Source: Mycobacterium sp. E2733 (GTDB lineage Bacteria; Actinomycetota; Actinomycetes; Mycobacteriales; Mycobacteriaceae). Taken from it: DNA of 64,000 bases. Made by a program: the position numbers and the translations under genes. Shown here one piece after another: positions 52,390-62,698 of this stretch. Every line of letters starts with the position of its first letter. Position 1 is the stretch's first letter. The stretch lies in contig NZ_LZJZ01000013.1 in assembly GCF_001667585.1 (NCBI RefSeq), positions 17,782 to 81,781 on the forward strand, in the 5' to 3' direction. Below the pieces are notes generated by a model. The model was not told the DNA's origin and searched no databases. It saw only the letters and a list, made by a program, of their open reading frames with translations.

Positions 52390-53520
52390 TTAGTAGGCGG
52401 ATTCGGCCGCCAGAATCTCGGCGAGGAACGCGTCGTCGGCCGGCCGGTCCAGCCGCGCCCGTGCCCACCGTCGCACGCGTTGCCGGGTTTCGGGCGACTC
52501 CGTGGTGTCGGCGCCGACTTGCACCGACGTCGCCGACCAATCGTGGTCCCACGCCGCCGATTCCGTGAGCCCACGGTGCGCGCCGTCGACCAGCGGGACG
52601 GTCGCGCGGCCGGCGGCATCGAGGGCGCCGGCGCCGGAAATCACGCCGGAGCGCAGTCGCACCTCGACGCCGGTGGGCGCGTCCGGTCCGATGACCGCTG
52701 CCCGCACCAGGGCCACGATGGCCGTCCCGGCCGCCTCGATCGTCCAGTCGACGGTGTTCTCACCCGCGTCGAAGATGCCGGGCGGAACTCCACCCCAGTT
52801 GACCGACGCGACACCGCGGGCGATCGGGGCCGCGGTGCGCGGGCCCGCGCCCGCGCCGGCGGCCAGCGCGTAGTCGTCGCGGCGGCCGCTCGGCACGCTC
52901 AAGGATATGTCCGAATCATCTAGGGCGGCATAGAGTTCGGCCCAGCCTGGGCCGTCCGCCCCCAGTTCGTCGGCCAGGTCGACGCCGGCCCGCACCAGAT
53001 CGAGCGCGCGCGGATCACCGTCTGCGACGTGCGCGGCCAGCGCGACGCCGTGCGGCGCCAGCAATCCCGCGACATCGGAATCGAAGGTGTCGTCGGCGAA
53101 GAAGCCCTGCGCGCCCGCGGTCAGCAACGCGACTTCGAGGTCCAGCAGCGCGCGGTCGAGCCCGGCGATGCCGTCGCGCCGGCTGGCGGGCCACCAGCGC
53201 CGCAACCAGTGGCCCACGGCCAGCCTGCGGAGCGGGGCGACCGAGCCCGGCAGGATGTCCACGCCGGCGAGGTCGATGCCGTGTGGGTCGTTCGCCGACC
53301 CCACCGCCGAAGCCAGGGCGACGTGTCCGGATTCGCCGAGGATCCGCCAAAGCCAGTCGGCGCGGCCGCGATCGGTGAACGTGATGTGGGCCGCCGCGTC
53401 GTCGTGGTCGTCCAGGGTCCACGACAGCACCGCGCCGCTGACCTCCAGCACCGCCGCCAGCGGTGTCGCCTCGCTGGCGGGGCCGGTGCTCCACAGGCCG
53501 GAATCGGCAACCAATCTCAT
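52390..53520 (-). CDS. Unknown protein of the CHAT locus
   Basis: A 376-residue soluble protein I do not recognise. It is rich in Asp and Ala, starts with two beta-rich blocks (ATPLAAVLEVSGAVLSWTLD, DDAAAHITFTDRGRADWLW), has a helical middle (residues about 95-200) and a beta-rich C-terminal part (TGVEVRLRSGVISGAGALDA). ATG 53520 overlaps the stop of the upstream unknown gene (ATGA), so they are translationally coupled. The pair lies downstream of the TPR and CHAT protease genes on the same strand, with a small opposite-strand gene between. It could be an effector, adaptor or substrate. Confidence 0.75.
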   Translation of the reverse strand: MRLVADSGLWSTGPASEATPLAAVLEVSGAVLSWTLDDHDDAAAHITFTDRGRADWLWRILGESGHVALASAVGSANDPHGIDLAGVDILPGSVAPLRRLAVGHWLRRWWPASRRDGIAGLDRALLDLEVALLTAGAQGFFADDTFDSDVAGLLAPHGVALAAHVADGDPRALDLVRAGVDLADELGADGPGWAELYAALDDSDISLSVPSGRRDDYALAAGAGAGPRTAAPIARGVASVNWGGVPPGIFDAGENTVDWTIEAAGTAIVALVRAAVIGPDAPTGVEVRLRSGVISGAGALDAAGRATVPLVDGAHRGLTESAAWDHDWSATSVQVGADTTESPETRQRVRRWARARLDRPADDAFLAEILAAESAY

Positions 53521-54830
53521 CCGGCCACCTGCAATTCCAGCATCGCCTTGATCCGCTGCCGGTGGTCCAGGCTCACCGACCGCGCGACGCCCTCGAGCAG
53601 CGACCGCACGTCGTCCACGTCGTCGCACGGCTCCTGCCACACGTCGCGGCCGTGCAGCCGCGCCCACAGCCGGCTCAGGTAGGGCTGCGGGTACGCGGCG
53701 AGGTCGTCGACCACCTGCCGCTGGCGGGGATGGATTGGGCCGCCCTCGGCGAGGTAGCGCCTGGCGTGCAGCACGTAGGCCTCCTTGCGCAGCCGCGCCT
53801 GAATCTGTGCCGCCAGGGCGTAGCGGCTGGCGACCGATGGGTCCAGCGGGGCCAGCTCCACCGCGACCTCGACCCCAGCGACGAGCGTGGCCTGTTTGTC
53901 CTCGGCCATCAGCCCCCAGGGCGCGCAGGCCCGGTCGACCTCCTCCTCGCAGAGCAGGGGGATGTCGGGCAGCGCGTCGCGGTCCAGGGCGCGGCGCAGT
54001 GTCGCGCGCACCCGGTCGACCACGCTGCGGTCCAGCGGCCGGTCGCTGTCGGATTCGCCGGCAACTTGTGGAGGTCGTTGCGGGGCAACCGAACTCAGGC
54101 CGAGTTCGACGATCGACCACGGTAGTTCCGCCCCATCGACGCGCGCCAACGCCCCCAGGTTGTACGGCGTCGCGTCGGCGATCATCGCCGACCAGACGCG
54201 CTGCCGGGCCGTCGCGCTGCGGTGGCTGTTGGCCGGTCCGAGCACGGTGGTGAGCTCGGCCAGGAAGGGGGCGGTGACGGTGTTGCCGGCCCGCACGTCG
54301 CGCCAGCTGCGGTCGAGCTGGTCGGCCAGCTTGGCGACCGCTTCGGGATCGGCCAGGTATTGGTGCAGCACCTCGATCGCGGTGCGGTCACGGCCCTGGT
54401 GGATGTCGCCCAGCACGGTGGCGGCCGTCTCGCGATCCTGCGGTGCCGGTGGGCCTTTCGTCACCGCGAGCTCGTAGCACACCGGGAAGTACAGTTCCTG
54501 CGCGTTTCCGGTGCGGATGCGCTGCCGGCGGCGCTCCAATTTGAGGACCTCGAACCACGCTGCGGCCGAGCGCAATTCGGCGCCGTTGCCGACGATCAGG
54601 TCGTACATCGCCGCGGCCGTCTCGGGGGCGACGACGGGAGCCGAATATTGCGGGTTCGACCGCAACCGGAGCACCAACGGGTCGATGATGCGTTTGACGG
54701 TGCGGCTCAATGGGCCGCCGTCGTCGCTGCTGAGCACCTCCACGCCGGGACCGATCGCCCGCCATGCTCCGTCGATCACCGACCGGCGTGGGTGGCCGAC
54801 CGCGACGGCCAGCTGCGAATCCGGGCTCAT
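53517..54830 (-). CDS. Unknown helical protein of the CHAT locus
   Basis: A 437-residue mostly helical protein with no recognised domain. It has basic patches (ELRSAAAWFEVLKLERRRQR, IRTGNAQEL) and repeated acidic ones (EVAVELAPLDPSVASRYALA). GTG 54836 is an alternative start. It overlaps the 52390-53520 gene by 4 bases and is 83 bases from the small rightward gene. No signal or membrane helix is evident, so it is probably cytosolic. Its tight coupling to the next gene suggests a complex. Confidence 0.75.
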   Translation of the reverse strand: MSPDSQLAVAVGHPRRSVIDGAWRAIGPGVEVLSSDDGGPLSRTVKRIIDPLVLRLRSNPQYSAPVVAPETAAAMYDLIVGNGAELRSAAAWFEVLKLERRRQRIRTGNAQELYFPVCYELAVTKGPPAPQDRETAATVLGDIHQGRDRTAIEVLHQYLADPEAVAKLADQLDRSWRDVRAGNTVTAPFLAELTTVLGPANSHRSATARQRVWSAMIADATPYNLGALARVDGAELPWSIVELGLSSVAPQRPPQVAGESDSDRPLDRSVVDRVRATLRRALDRDALPDIPLLCEEEVDRACAPWGLMAEDKQATLVAGVEVAVELAPLDPSVASRYALAAQIQARLRKEAYVLHARRYLAEGGPIHPRQRQVVDDLAAYPQPYLSRLWARLHGRDVWQEPCDDVDDVRSLLEGVARSVSLDHRQRIKAMLELQVAG

Positions 54831-54913
54831 CAGCACAGAATAGGGCCACCGCGCGAAACGCGGCAGCCGAAAACTTGGGTTCGGTAGCCGGTCGGTGGCC
54901 TCACCCTGGTCGC

Positions 54914-55213
54914 ATGAACAAGCTGTGGGTGCTGGTTGACCGGATCAGGCACGCCCGCCGTCGCGGCCGCGGGGAGCGCGCCGTCGGGGTTGGCACCGTG
55001 CGCACCGTCGAGCGGCAGGTTTTCATCGAGGTGGTCGCCGTCTCCGGGGAAACCTTCATCGGAAAGTTGGCGCGCTGCGGCGGCGACGTCGACCTGTCGA
55101 TGCTGCGACCCGGCCTGGTCGTTCTGGTGGCGTTTGATCCCGCTGCGCGCGACGAACTTTCGCTGCCGGACGACGTGCTGGCGGTGCAGGCGGCCTTCGT
55201 CGCCTCGCCGTGA
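54914..55213 (+). CDS. Small hypothetical protein within the CHAT locus
   Basis: A 99-residue protein: a basic N-terminus (KLWVLVDRIRHARRRGRGER) followed by a compact beta-rich part (VGTVRTVERQVFIEVVAVSG, GLVVLVAFDPAARDELSLPD). It is the only rightward gene between leftward genes of the CHAT locus, which is odd for an operon; it may be a divergent regulator or modulator. ATG 54914; no family recognised. Confidence 0.6.
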   Translation: MNKLWVLVDRIRHARRRGRGERAVGVGTVRTVERQVFIEVVAVSGETFIGKLARCGGDVDLSMLRPGLVVLVAFDPAARDELSLPDDVLAVQAAFVASP

Positions 55214-55217
55214 GTCG

Positions 55218-56573
55218 CTACCGTGCGCCGTCCACCGCGAACGTGGCAACCGCGGCCCAATACAACGGGCAGGCCGTCACCTCGCCGTCGCGCCAGCGCC
55301 GCATCTGCTCACGCTGCCAACGGTTCACCGCGCACCCGGCGTCTCCTTCCGCGCCATGCGCGCGATCCACGGCGGCCACGACGTCGGCCATCGGATCGGC
55401 GGCCGCCGTGGCGAACTGCCGATACGCCGCCGTGGTGGGCAGCGACCACAGGGTAGCCGTCACCAACTGTGCGCCGCCCAGGATCATCGCCGCCACCAGT
55501 CCGGTCGCCTCGTCGAATTGATAGTCGCCGCCCGACCCGCACGCGAGCAGGGCCACCCGGGGCGGCATCGGCAGTTGCAGGGCTATCAGGTCCGACGCGG
55601 TCAGCGGGCGGTGATCACCGATCGCGTCGGCGTCGCCGGGCACCTCGGCGGTATCGGCCAGGTGCAGCGCGGCCCGATCGGCCTGGCCGTCCGCCGAACT
55701 CGCGTGGCCGACGTAGAGCAGCCTGCTCGGGGCCTGAGCCAGCAGCTTGGCCAGCCATGTGCGATCGGCGTCCTGCCGACGGAACAGTTCGACCGCGGTG
55801 GCCGGAGATTCAATGCCCGGCAGGACCGGCCGGTGCTCCAGCACGTCGGAGAAGTGCCGCGCCAGCGGTGTTTCCGGCGCGGGCCTGCCCAGCACCGACC
55901 CCAGCGCGGAGTCCGGGCGCTGCCCCGGCACCCTGGGGTCGAGGACCAGCAGCGGCGGACCGTCCTTCCTGGCGTCCCATCCGGCCGGCGCCCGCGGTGA
56001 GTGGACGATGTTCGGCGGCACCGCCATCAGGACGTCGACCAGTTCCATCAGCCGGTGGCCGTCCGTGTGCTTCCCGATGTCGGCGAGCTGCCAGGGGATT
56101 CGCGCCGCTGCCCGGCCGCTGGCGGTGATGGCCTCCTGGCGGGCGCGCACCAGTTCTTCCTTGTTTGGACCCGATTTCGGCACCGCCAGCAGCCCCCACG
56201 GGACGCGCGCCAGCCGCGCGCTGGGCGAGACGAACAGGACGGCGCGCGGCGTGGCCACGGACTCGGCCAGCAGTTGCCAGCCGGCGGAGCCGATCAGCAG
56301 CACCCCGAGGATGTAGGCGAGCGTCAACTCGCTCTCCGTCGTCGCGAACGGCCCGGTGGTGAGCGCGCGTTTGATGGCGTCCCGCCTGCTCTCGGCGCCG
56401 TGCGGCTCGGGCAGGGCGTTCGCCAGTTCTTCCAGCGCCGCCAGCAGCAGCGGCTCTTCGATGACCCAGTTGACGGTGCGCGACGGCTCGCCGACGACCC
56501 GCAAGCTGGCGTAGGTGGCGATCCCGACGTCGGCGTACCGCAGGATCAGGGTGGCCCGGCCGGCGTCGGTCAT
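55218..56573 (-). CDS. CHAT-domain (caspase-like) protease
   Basis: A 451-residue protein. The C-terminal CHAT domain has the catalytic His290 in SRLLYVGHASS and Cys345 in VALLACGSGG, followed by LVTATLWSLPTTA. The N-terminal half is beta- and helix-mixed and may recognise the partner. CHAT proteases are separin/caspase relatives that cleave after activation, often with TPR domains fused; here the TPR part is a separate gene whose stop overlaps this ATG (ATGA). CHAT enzymes elsewhere act in bacterial defence or regulated proteolysis. Target unknown. Confidence 0.87.
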   Translation of the reverse strand: MTDAGRATLILRYADVGIATYASLRVVGEPSRTVNWVIEEPLLLAALEELANALPEPHGAESRRDAIKRALTTGPFATTESELTLAYILGVLLIGSAGWQLLAESVATPRAVLFVSPSARLARVPWGLLAVPKSGPNKEELVRARQEAITASGRAAARIPWQLADIGKHTDGHRLMELVDVLMAVPPNIVHSPRAPAGWDARKDGPPLLVLDPRVPGQRPDSALGSVLGRPAPETPLARHFSDVLEHRPVLPGIESPATAVELFRRQDADRTWLAKLLAQAPSRLLYVGHASSADGQADRAALHLADTAEVPGDADAIGDHRPLTASDLIALQLPMPPRVALLACGSGGDYQFDEATGLVAAMILGGAQLVTATLWSLPTTAAYRQFATAAADPMADVVAAVDRAHGAEGDAGCAVNRWQREQMRRWRDGEVTACPLYWAAVATFAVDGAR

Positions 56574-58261
56574 GGCCAGGTCGACCACGCGGGCTCGGTC
56601 GCGGTGACGTCGCGGCCGTAGCGCTGGAAAGCCAACGTCCGATAGCGACTCAGGATCGGCTCGGTGTCCGGCTGCATCCGCAACGGCGGCAACGGTCCCA
56701 GCCGGGTCAGCGATGCGCCACCGGGGGCCGGCGAGCCGGCCGCGGCCAGCGCGGGGGCCGGCTCCAGGTCGGCGTCCAGGGCAACCGGGGCGGTGGCCGT
56801 CGACGCCCATTCGCCGGTTGGCGGCCGCTGCGGGCCCGTACCGAAAGTCCCTCGCGCGCTGTGATATTCGACCAGCTCACTGATCAGTTCGGTGTTCTCC
56901 CATTCCCAGGCGACGGCGAAAGCACCGGCCAGGACGGGGGCCGAAATGCTGGTGGCCCAGCGCGATCGCGCGTCGGTGTCGGCCATCGAATACCGCACCG
57001 AGTCGACCGCCAGGGCTGCCGGCACCTTCAGCTCGGCGGCCTGCTGAAGCTTCGTCATGCCGCGCCGGTATTCGTCGGTGCCGACTTCCCCGTGGAGGAT
57101 GCCGAGCCCCTCCGCCTGCCGCGCCTCGGTTTCCTGCAGCGTCTCGTCGGGATCGCCCGAGCTGTCGAAACCGAGGTCCGCCAATGCGTCCGCGCGCCAC
57201 ACCGTGCCGAGATGATTGTCGAGGAGTGCGTACTGCAGCCAGCTGCTGCGTGGCGACGAGTCGAGCAGTTCGCGCGCCTGGGCGATCAGCTCGACCGCCT
57301 CGGCGAAGCGGCTCCAGAAGATCGCTATCCAGCTGCGCTGCAACAGGATACGGTGCAGATGCAGCGGCTTACCCAGTTCGCGCCAGTGCCGCTCGGCGTG
57401 TTCCCAGCACTCGTCGGCGGCTTCCAGGGCGCCGGCCCCCAGCCGGGTGAGCCCCATATACAGCCAGCACCGGGCGACGTCGTGTGCCCGGGCATGGCGG
57501 GCGATGACGGGGTAGGCCTCCGACACCAGCTGTTCGGTGCCGGCGTGGTCGTTGGCCGCCCAGCGCGCCGCCGCCCGCTCCAATCGTGCTTGCGCCGTGG
57601 CCAATTCCCAGCCGTTGGCCTGCGCCCGGGCTTCCGCGCGACGCAGCCACGGATCGGCTTCGGGGAGCCGGCCCGTTTGGACGCAGAACCTGCCGTACCC
57701 GATGCCGGCGACGACCCGGAGGTGGTCGGCGGCCTCGCCGCTCTCGCGGTAGTCGACCAGGCCGCGAACCACCTTCTCCCACAACGGGGCCGACCGGGCG
57801 TGCAGGTCGTCGTCGCACAGCGCGGTCGCGCACAATACGAGCGCGTGAATGCGCAGGCGAGCATGTTCGTCGGCCAGGCCGGGAACATCCGCGTCGTCGT
57901 CCAACGCGGCCAGCGCCGCCGCCGCTCCCTCGTGATCGCCGCTGGCCCCGGCCAGGCCGGTTTGCAGAAACTGAGCCCGCCGCGAGTACCGGTGGATCAT
58001 GTGTGTGATGCCTGCGTCGGCGGGCATGCTCGCGTAGATCGCCACGCAGTCCTGGATGCGCCGGATGGATTCGCGCACGCCGTCATTCGCGCCGCGCTCG
58101 AGGTAGATCTCGCCGAGCTGGGCGAGGACTTCCAGCATCAGATCGTCCCGGTCTTCCCGCTCGATGCGCGGTATCAGGGAAAGCAGCAGATCACGCGCCC
58201 CGGCTTCGTCGGCCGCGAACGCCAGGCGGCGCGCGTTGTCCAACTCGCCGGGGATCGACAC
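56570..58261 (-). CDS. TPR-type helical repeat protein, partner of the CHAT protease
   Basis: A 563-residue protein with tandem helix-turn-helix repeats from the N-terminus to about residue 400: GARDLLLSLIPRIEREDRDD, LGEIYLERGANDGVRESIRR, VARCWLYMGLTRLGAGALEA and FAEAVELIAQARELL are examples. The C-terminal 150 residues include a low-complexity Ala/Pro stretch and end RYRTLAFQRYGRDV. The GTG start is inferred from where similarity to repeats begins. It overlaps the CHAT gene (ATGA). By analogy to TPR-CHAT fusions, it may hold the protease inactive or recruit targets. Confidence 0.82.
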   Translation of the reverse strand: MSIPGELDNARRLAFAADEAGARDLLLSLIPRIEREDRDDLMLEVLAQLGEIYLERGANDGVRESIRRIQDCVAIYASMPADAGITHMIHRYSRRAQFLQTGLAGASGDHEGAAAALAALDDDADVPGLADEHARLRIHALVLCATALCDDDLHARSAPLWEKVVRGLVDYRESGEAADHLRVVAGIGYGRFCVQTGRLPEADPWLRRAEARAQANGWELATAQARLERAAARWAANDHAGTEQLVSEAYPVIARHARAHDVARCWLYMGLTRLGAGALEAADECWEHAERHWRELGKPLHLHRILLQRSWIAIFWSRFAEAVELIAQARELLDSSPRSSWLQYALLDNHLGTVWRADALADLGFDSSGDPDETLQETEARQAEGLGILHGEVGTDEYRRGMTKLQQAAELKVPAALAVDSVRYSMADTDARSRWATSISAPVLAGAFAVAWEWENTELISELVEYHSARGTFGTGPQRPPTGEWASTATAPVALDADLEPAPALAAAGSPAPGGASLTRLGPLPPLRMQPDTEPILSRYRTLAFQRYGRDVTATEPAWSTWP

Positions 58262-58356
58262 GGCTGCATCATAAGTCCGCGGGTGTCGCCCGGGCAGGGA
58301 AAGCGGCGAGCGGCGGACGCGCGATCCAGGCACATCCGCCGCTCGGTCGCAACCGA

Positions 58357-58836
58357 TCAGCCGCAGGTCACCTTGATGTTGAAGTCCTTGCTGATCATGC
58401 CGGCCATCGGGTTCTTCAGGTCGGCACCCTGCGCCTGCCCCGTGATGGTGTAGGTCTTGCCGTCCACCGCCACGTTGGCCGAACCGACCTTCGCGCCCAT
58501 GTTGTTGCTGACCGACAGGGCGTTGCCGTCGACCACCATCGCCAGCGACTCGACCTTCGGCGTGGACTCGTCGGTCATCACGACGGCGAGCGCCTGCCGT
58601 CCGCCGCTGGAGCCGCTGCCGATGTCGATCTTGCCGCCGGTCCTGACGCAGGTCACCGAGGCCGGGTCCAGGCCCGCCAGGTCGGTGCCGCCAACCTTGA
58701 CCTGCGCCCCGCCGCCATTGGCGACGCTGGGTGCCGTGCTCGATGCCGGGCTGGCCGAGTGGCCGCCGCTGGAGCACCCCACCAGCACCGATGCGGCGCC
58801 CAGTGTCCCAATCGCAGCCGCGAGAAGACGTTTCAC
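58357..58836 (-). CDS. LpqH-like lipoprotein
   Basis: A 159-residue exported lipoprotein. The lipobox is LVGC at residues 18-21 (Cys21), followed by a Ser/Gly linker and a beta-rich domain of the 19-kDa antigen family: VTCVRTGGKIDIGSGSSGG, VESLAMVVDGNALSVS, KTYTITGQAQG and FNIKVTCG (paired Cys). GTG 58836 is preferred; upstream codons lack the signal. It is a paralogue rather than LpqH itself. Confidence 0.88.
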   Translation of the reverse strand: MKRLLAAAIGTLGAASVLVGCSSGGHSASPASSTAPSVANGGGAQVKVGGTDLAGLDPASVTCVRTGGKIDIGSGSSGGRQALAVVMTDESTPKVESLAMVVDGNALSVSNNMGAKVGSANVAVDGKTYTITGQAQGADLKNPMAGMISKDFNIKVTCG

Positions 58837-58979
58837 TTGCGGTTCCCTTCCTCCGTGCGCCGCCCCGCTGGCGTCGCCATGCCGCAAGTACAGATCGCCC
58901 GATTCGCTACCGATCCCAAATTTCGTGGCGTCGAACCGGTAGGCTGCGTCGAGGTCGGCGCGGGCGAAGGAGGCACTCA

Positions 58980-59360
58980 ATGCTGAGCGTGAAGTGGCTG
59001 GAAAAGCCTGAGGCCCATGACTTTCCGGCGGCGGCGGACTACCTGACGATGGTCGCGGACTCGGCGACCGTCAAAAAGGTGATCAAGAAGCTGAAGGCCG
59101 GCACGGTCACACACCGCAAGGCCAAGGACATCCTGCGGGCGGCGCGGCTGGGCCTGTTGCCGGTCGACAATCCGCACGTCGCCGCGGACCTGACCAAGAT
59201 CGAGAAGGGCCAACCGCTGTCGCCCATCCTGCTGGTCCGCGGCGACTTCCCGACCGGTGTGCCGTTACAGATCGCCGACGGCTACCACCGCGTGTGCGCG
59301 AGCTATCACACCGACGAGAACACCGACATTCCGGTCGTCATCGCGGCCGTGAACCGCTGA
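58980..59360 (+). CDS. Small ParB-fold-like protein
   Basis: A 126-residue soluble protein: LTMVADSATVKKVIKKLKAG, AKDILRAARLGLLPVDNP, SPILLVRGDF and IADGYHRVCASYH. The motif DGYHR resembles the DGxHR of ParB/sulfiredoxin-like domains. It may be a nucleotide-binding regulator. AGGAGGCACTCA precedes ATG 58980. It is 14 bases before the enoyl-CoA hydratase gene. Confidence 0.75.
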   Translation: MLSVKWLEKPEAHDFPAAADYLTMVADSATVKKVIKKLKAGTVTHRKAKDILRAARLGLLPVDNPHVAADLTKIEKGQPLSPILLVRGDFPTGVPLQIADGYHRVCASYHTDENTDIPVVIAAVNR

Positions 59361-59374
59361 CCGGGGACGTGACG

Positions 59375-60118
59375 ATGATCGACATCAAGACCGTGGGAAC
59401 CGTGCAGGTGCTGACCCTGTCGGCGGGTCCGGTCAACGCCCAGGACGTCGAGCTGCTCGACGAGCTGACCCTGGCCGTCCACGATCTGGGTCGCTCGGAC
59501 GCCGGCGCGCTGGTCGTCACCGGGGCCGGCCGGGCGTTCAGCGCCGGGGTCGACCTGAACCGCGTGGTGCAGGGCGGCGCCGGCTACACCGACCGGCTGG
59601 TCCCGGCGCTGTCGGCGGCGTTCGAGGCGATGTTCGCCTATCCGGGCCCGACCGTCGCCGCCATCAACGGCGCGGCCATCGCGGGCGGATGTGTGCTCGC
59701 GTGCGCCTGCGACCGCCGGCTCATCGGCCCCGAAGCGCAGATCGGGGCGGCGGAGGTGCGCGTCGGGGTGCCGTTCCCGGTCGCCGCGCTGGAGGTCATG
59801 CGCTACGCCTGCGGCGATCGCGCCGAGGAGGTGCTGCTGGGCGGGCGCACCTATCGCGGTGCGGAAGCCGTGGCCCGCGGGCTCGCCCACCGGGTGGTCG
59901 AAGACGATCTCCTCGAGGCGGCCGTGGCGGAGGCATCCGACCTCGGTGGCGTCCCGGCCGACGCCTATCGGCAGACCAAGACCCAGCTGCGGGCCCCGAC
60001 GATGGCGCGCATCCACGACGGCCGGAGTGTCGACGACGAGGTCCGCCAGATGTGGGGCTCGGACGGGACCCTGCAACGCATCGCCGCCTACGTGGAGCGC
60101 CTGCGGCGGCGCGACTGA
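59375..60118 (+). CDS. Enoyl-CoA hydratase/isomerase family protein
   Basis: A 247-residue crotonase-fold enzyme. VVTGAGRAFSAGVDLNRV gives the first oxyanion region, VAAINGAAIAGGCVLACACD the second. The catalytic Glu of hydratases appears replaced (LIGPEAQIGAAEVRVG retains one candidate). It would act on an acyl-CoA; specificity is unknown. ATG 59375 (or GTG 59369) follows the small ParB-like gene. Confidence 0.87.
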   Translation: MIDIKTVGTVQVLTLSAGPVNAQDVELLDELTLAVHDLGRSDAGALVVTGAGRAFSAGVDLNRVVQGGAGYTDRLVPALSAAFEAMFAYPGPTVAAINGAAIAGGCVLACACDRRLIGPEAQIGAAEVRVGVPFPVAALEVMRYACGDRAEEVLLGGRTYRGAEAVARGLAHRVVEDDLLEAAVAEASDLGGVPADAYRQTKTQLRAPTMARIHDGRSVDDEVRQMWGSDGTLQRIAAYVERLRRRD

Positions 60119-60916
60119 CTATTCCTCGTCGAGGGCTTCTTCGACGGCGACGCCGCCCCTGGTGCGCCGGCGCCGCATCCGATGCGACCCCTTGCCGGTC
60201 GGGCGGCGGTTGCGCAACTTGGCCTCGCTGGCCTCGGTGGGCTCTTCCGCCTCGGCGGGCTCTTCTGTCGGCTCGGAAGCCGCGGCCACCTCGGCCGTCT
60301 CTTCGGAGCGCTCGGCCGTGACCGCCTCGGTTTCCTCCGACTCGTCGGCCTCGGCCTCTTCGGCCTCTGTCTCCTCGGCCTCAGCCTCGTCGGTGGGTTC
60401 GCCGTCTTCCTCGCCGTCGGCCTCCTCGCCCGCCTTGCGGCGCAACCGACGCTTCTTGGGTTTCTTCGCCTTGATCGGTTTCGGCGGGGGCGGCGGCAAC
60501 TCGGCGAGGAACGACAGGTAGAACGCGAAGAACCCGAGCAATCCGATCGCGGCGGCGGCGCCGTAGATCGCGAACAGATACCGCCCGGCGGCGTCCAGGC
60601 TCAGCCAGATTTCGCTGATCGCCGTGCCGATGATGAGCACGCCGGCCAGCACATGGGCCACGATCGAGGCGACCCTGAGAGTGAGGGCCAGCTGCGGCGT
60701 CCCCAACTCCGGCTTGCGCACCCGCAACAGGTTGAACACCACCGGCAGCGCGGCCAGAGCGACCAGCGCGCCCGTCGCGATCCGAAGCCCCGTCCCCAAC
60801 GAATGCGTCGTGTCACCCATCAGCTCCGGCCAACGGGGCAACACGAAAAAGAAGTAGAGGACGCCGGCGGCGATGGAGAACAGCAGGTGCCACGGCACGG
60901 CGATCTTGCGCCCCAT
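60119..60916 (-). CDS. Membrane protein with long acidic tail (Rv3723-like)
   Basis: A 265-residue protein. Four hydrophobic segments (WHLLFSIAAGVLYFFFVLPR, ATGALVALAALPVVFNLLRV, VASIVAHVLAGVLIIGTAI, LFAIYGAAAAIGLLGFFAFY) are followed by PPPPPKPIKAKKPKKRRLRR, a low-complexity Glu/Ala tail (about residues 165-240), and a basic end RMRRRRTRGG. The plan matches the conserved membrane protein between cut5 and ffs in M. tuberculosis. The acidic repeat may bind cations or proteins; its function is unknown. Confidence 0.82.
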   Translation of the reverse strand: MGRKIAVPWHLLFSIAAGVLYFFFVLPRWPELMGDTTHSLGTGLRIATGALVALAALPVVFNLLRVRKPELGTPQLALTLRVASIVAHVLAGVLIIGTAISEIWLSLDAAGRYLFAIYGAAAAIGLLGFFAFYLSFLAELPPPPPKPIKAKKPKKRRLRRKAGEEADGEEDGEPTDEAEAEETEAEEAEADESEETEAVTAERSEETAEVAAASEPTEEPAEAEEPTEASEAKLRNRRPTGKGSHRMRRRRTRGGVAVEEALDEE

Positions 60917-61007
60917 ACCCCTCCTCGTGCTGGTGAGTCCACGCCAGCCTAAAGGCGGCCGACCCAATTCCAGACCAATTCGTGCTGTCCGCATGGCGGA
61001 CCAATTG

Positions 61008-61093
61008 CGGAGGATGCGGGATTTGAACCCGCGAGGGCTGTTAACCCAACCCGCGTTCCAGGCGAGCGCCATAGGCCACTAGGCGAATCCTCC
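61008..61093 (-). tRNA. tRNA-Ser (GGA)
   Basis: An 86-base class II tRNA: acceptor GGAGGAT pairs with ATCCTCC, discriminator G, no encoded CCA. The anticodon loop CTGGAAC gives GGA, reading UCC and UCU. The long variable arm and the T arm GCGGGTTCAAATCCCGC are intact. It is antiparallel to the CGA tRNA-Ser at 6089 and lies 78 bases before ffs. Confidence 0.96.
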
Positions 61094-61170
61094 GTGGCCA
61101 TGGTAACCGAGGCCCCCACGGCCCTGGAGTCGCACGTCGGCTACTTCATCCGAGGTATTAGACTCGCCGT

Positions 61171-62643
<1,473 letters not shown>

Positions 62644-62698
62644 CGGCGAGCACACGCCAGCCGCGCTCTAGTCGGACGACGCCGGTAGCCTGCTGACC

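Noticed and set aside
56570..58777. TPR gene extending upstream to 58777
   Set aside because: The upstream part is antisense-register sequence across the LpqH-like gene; helical repeats begin near GTG 58261.
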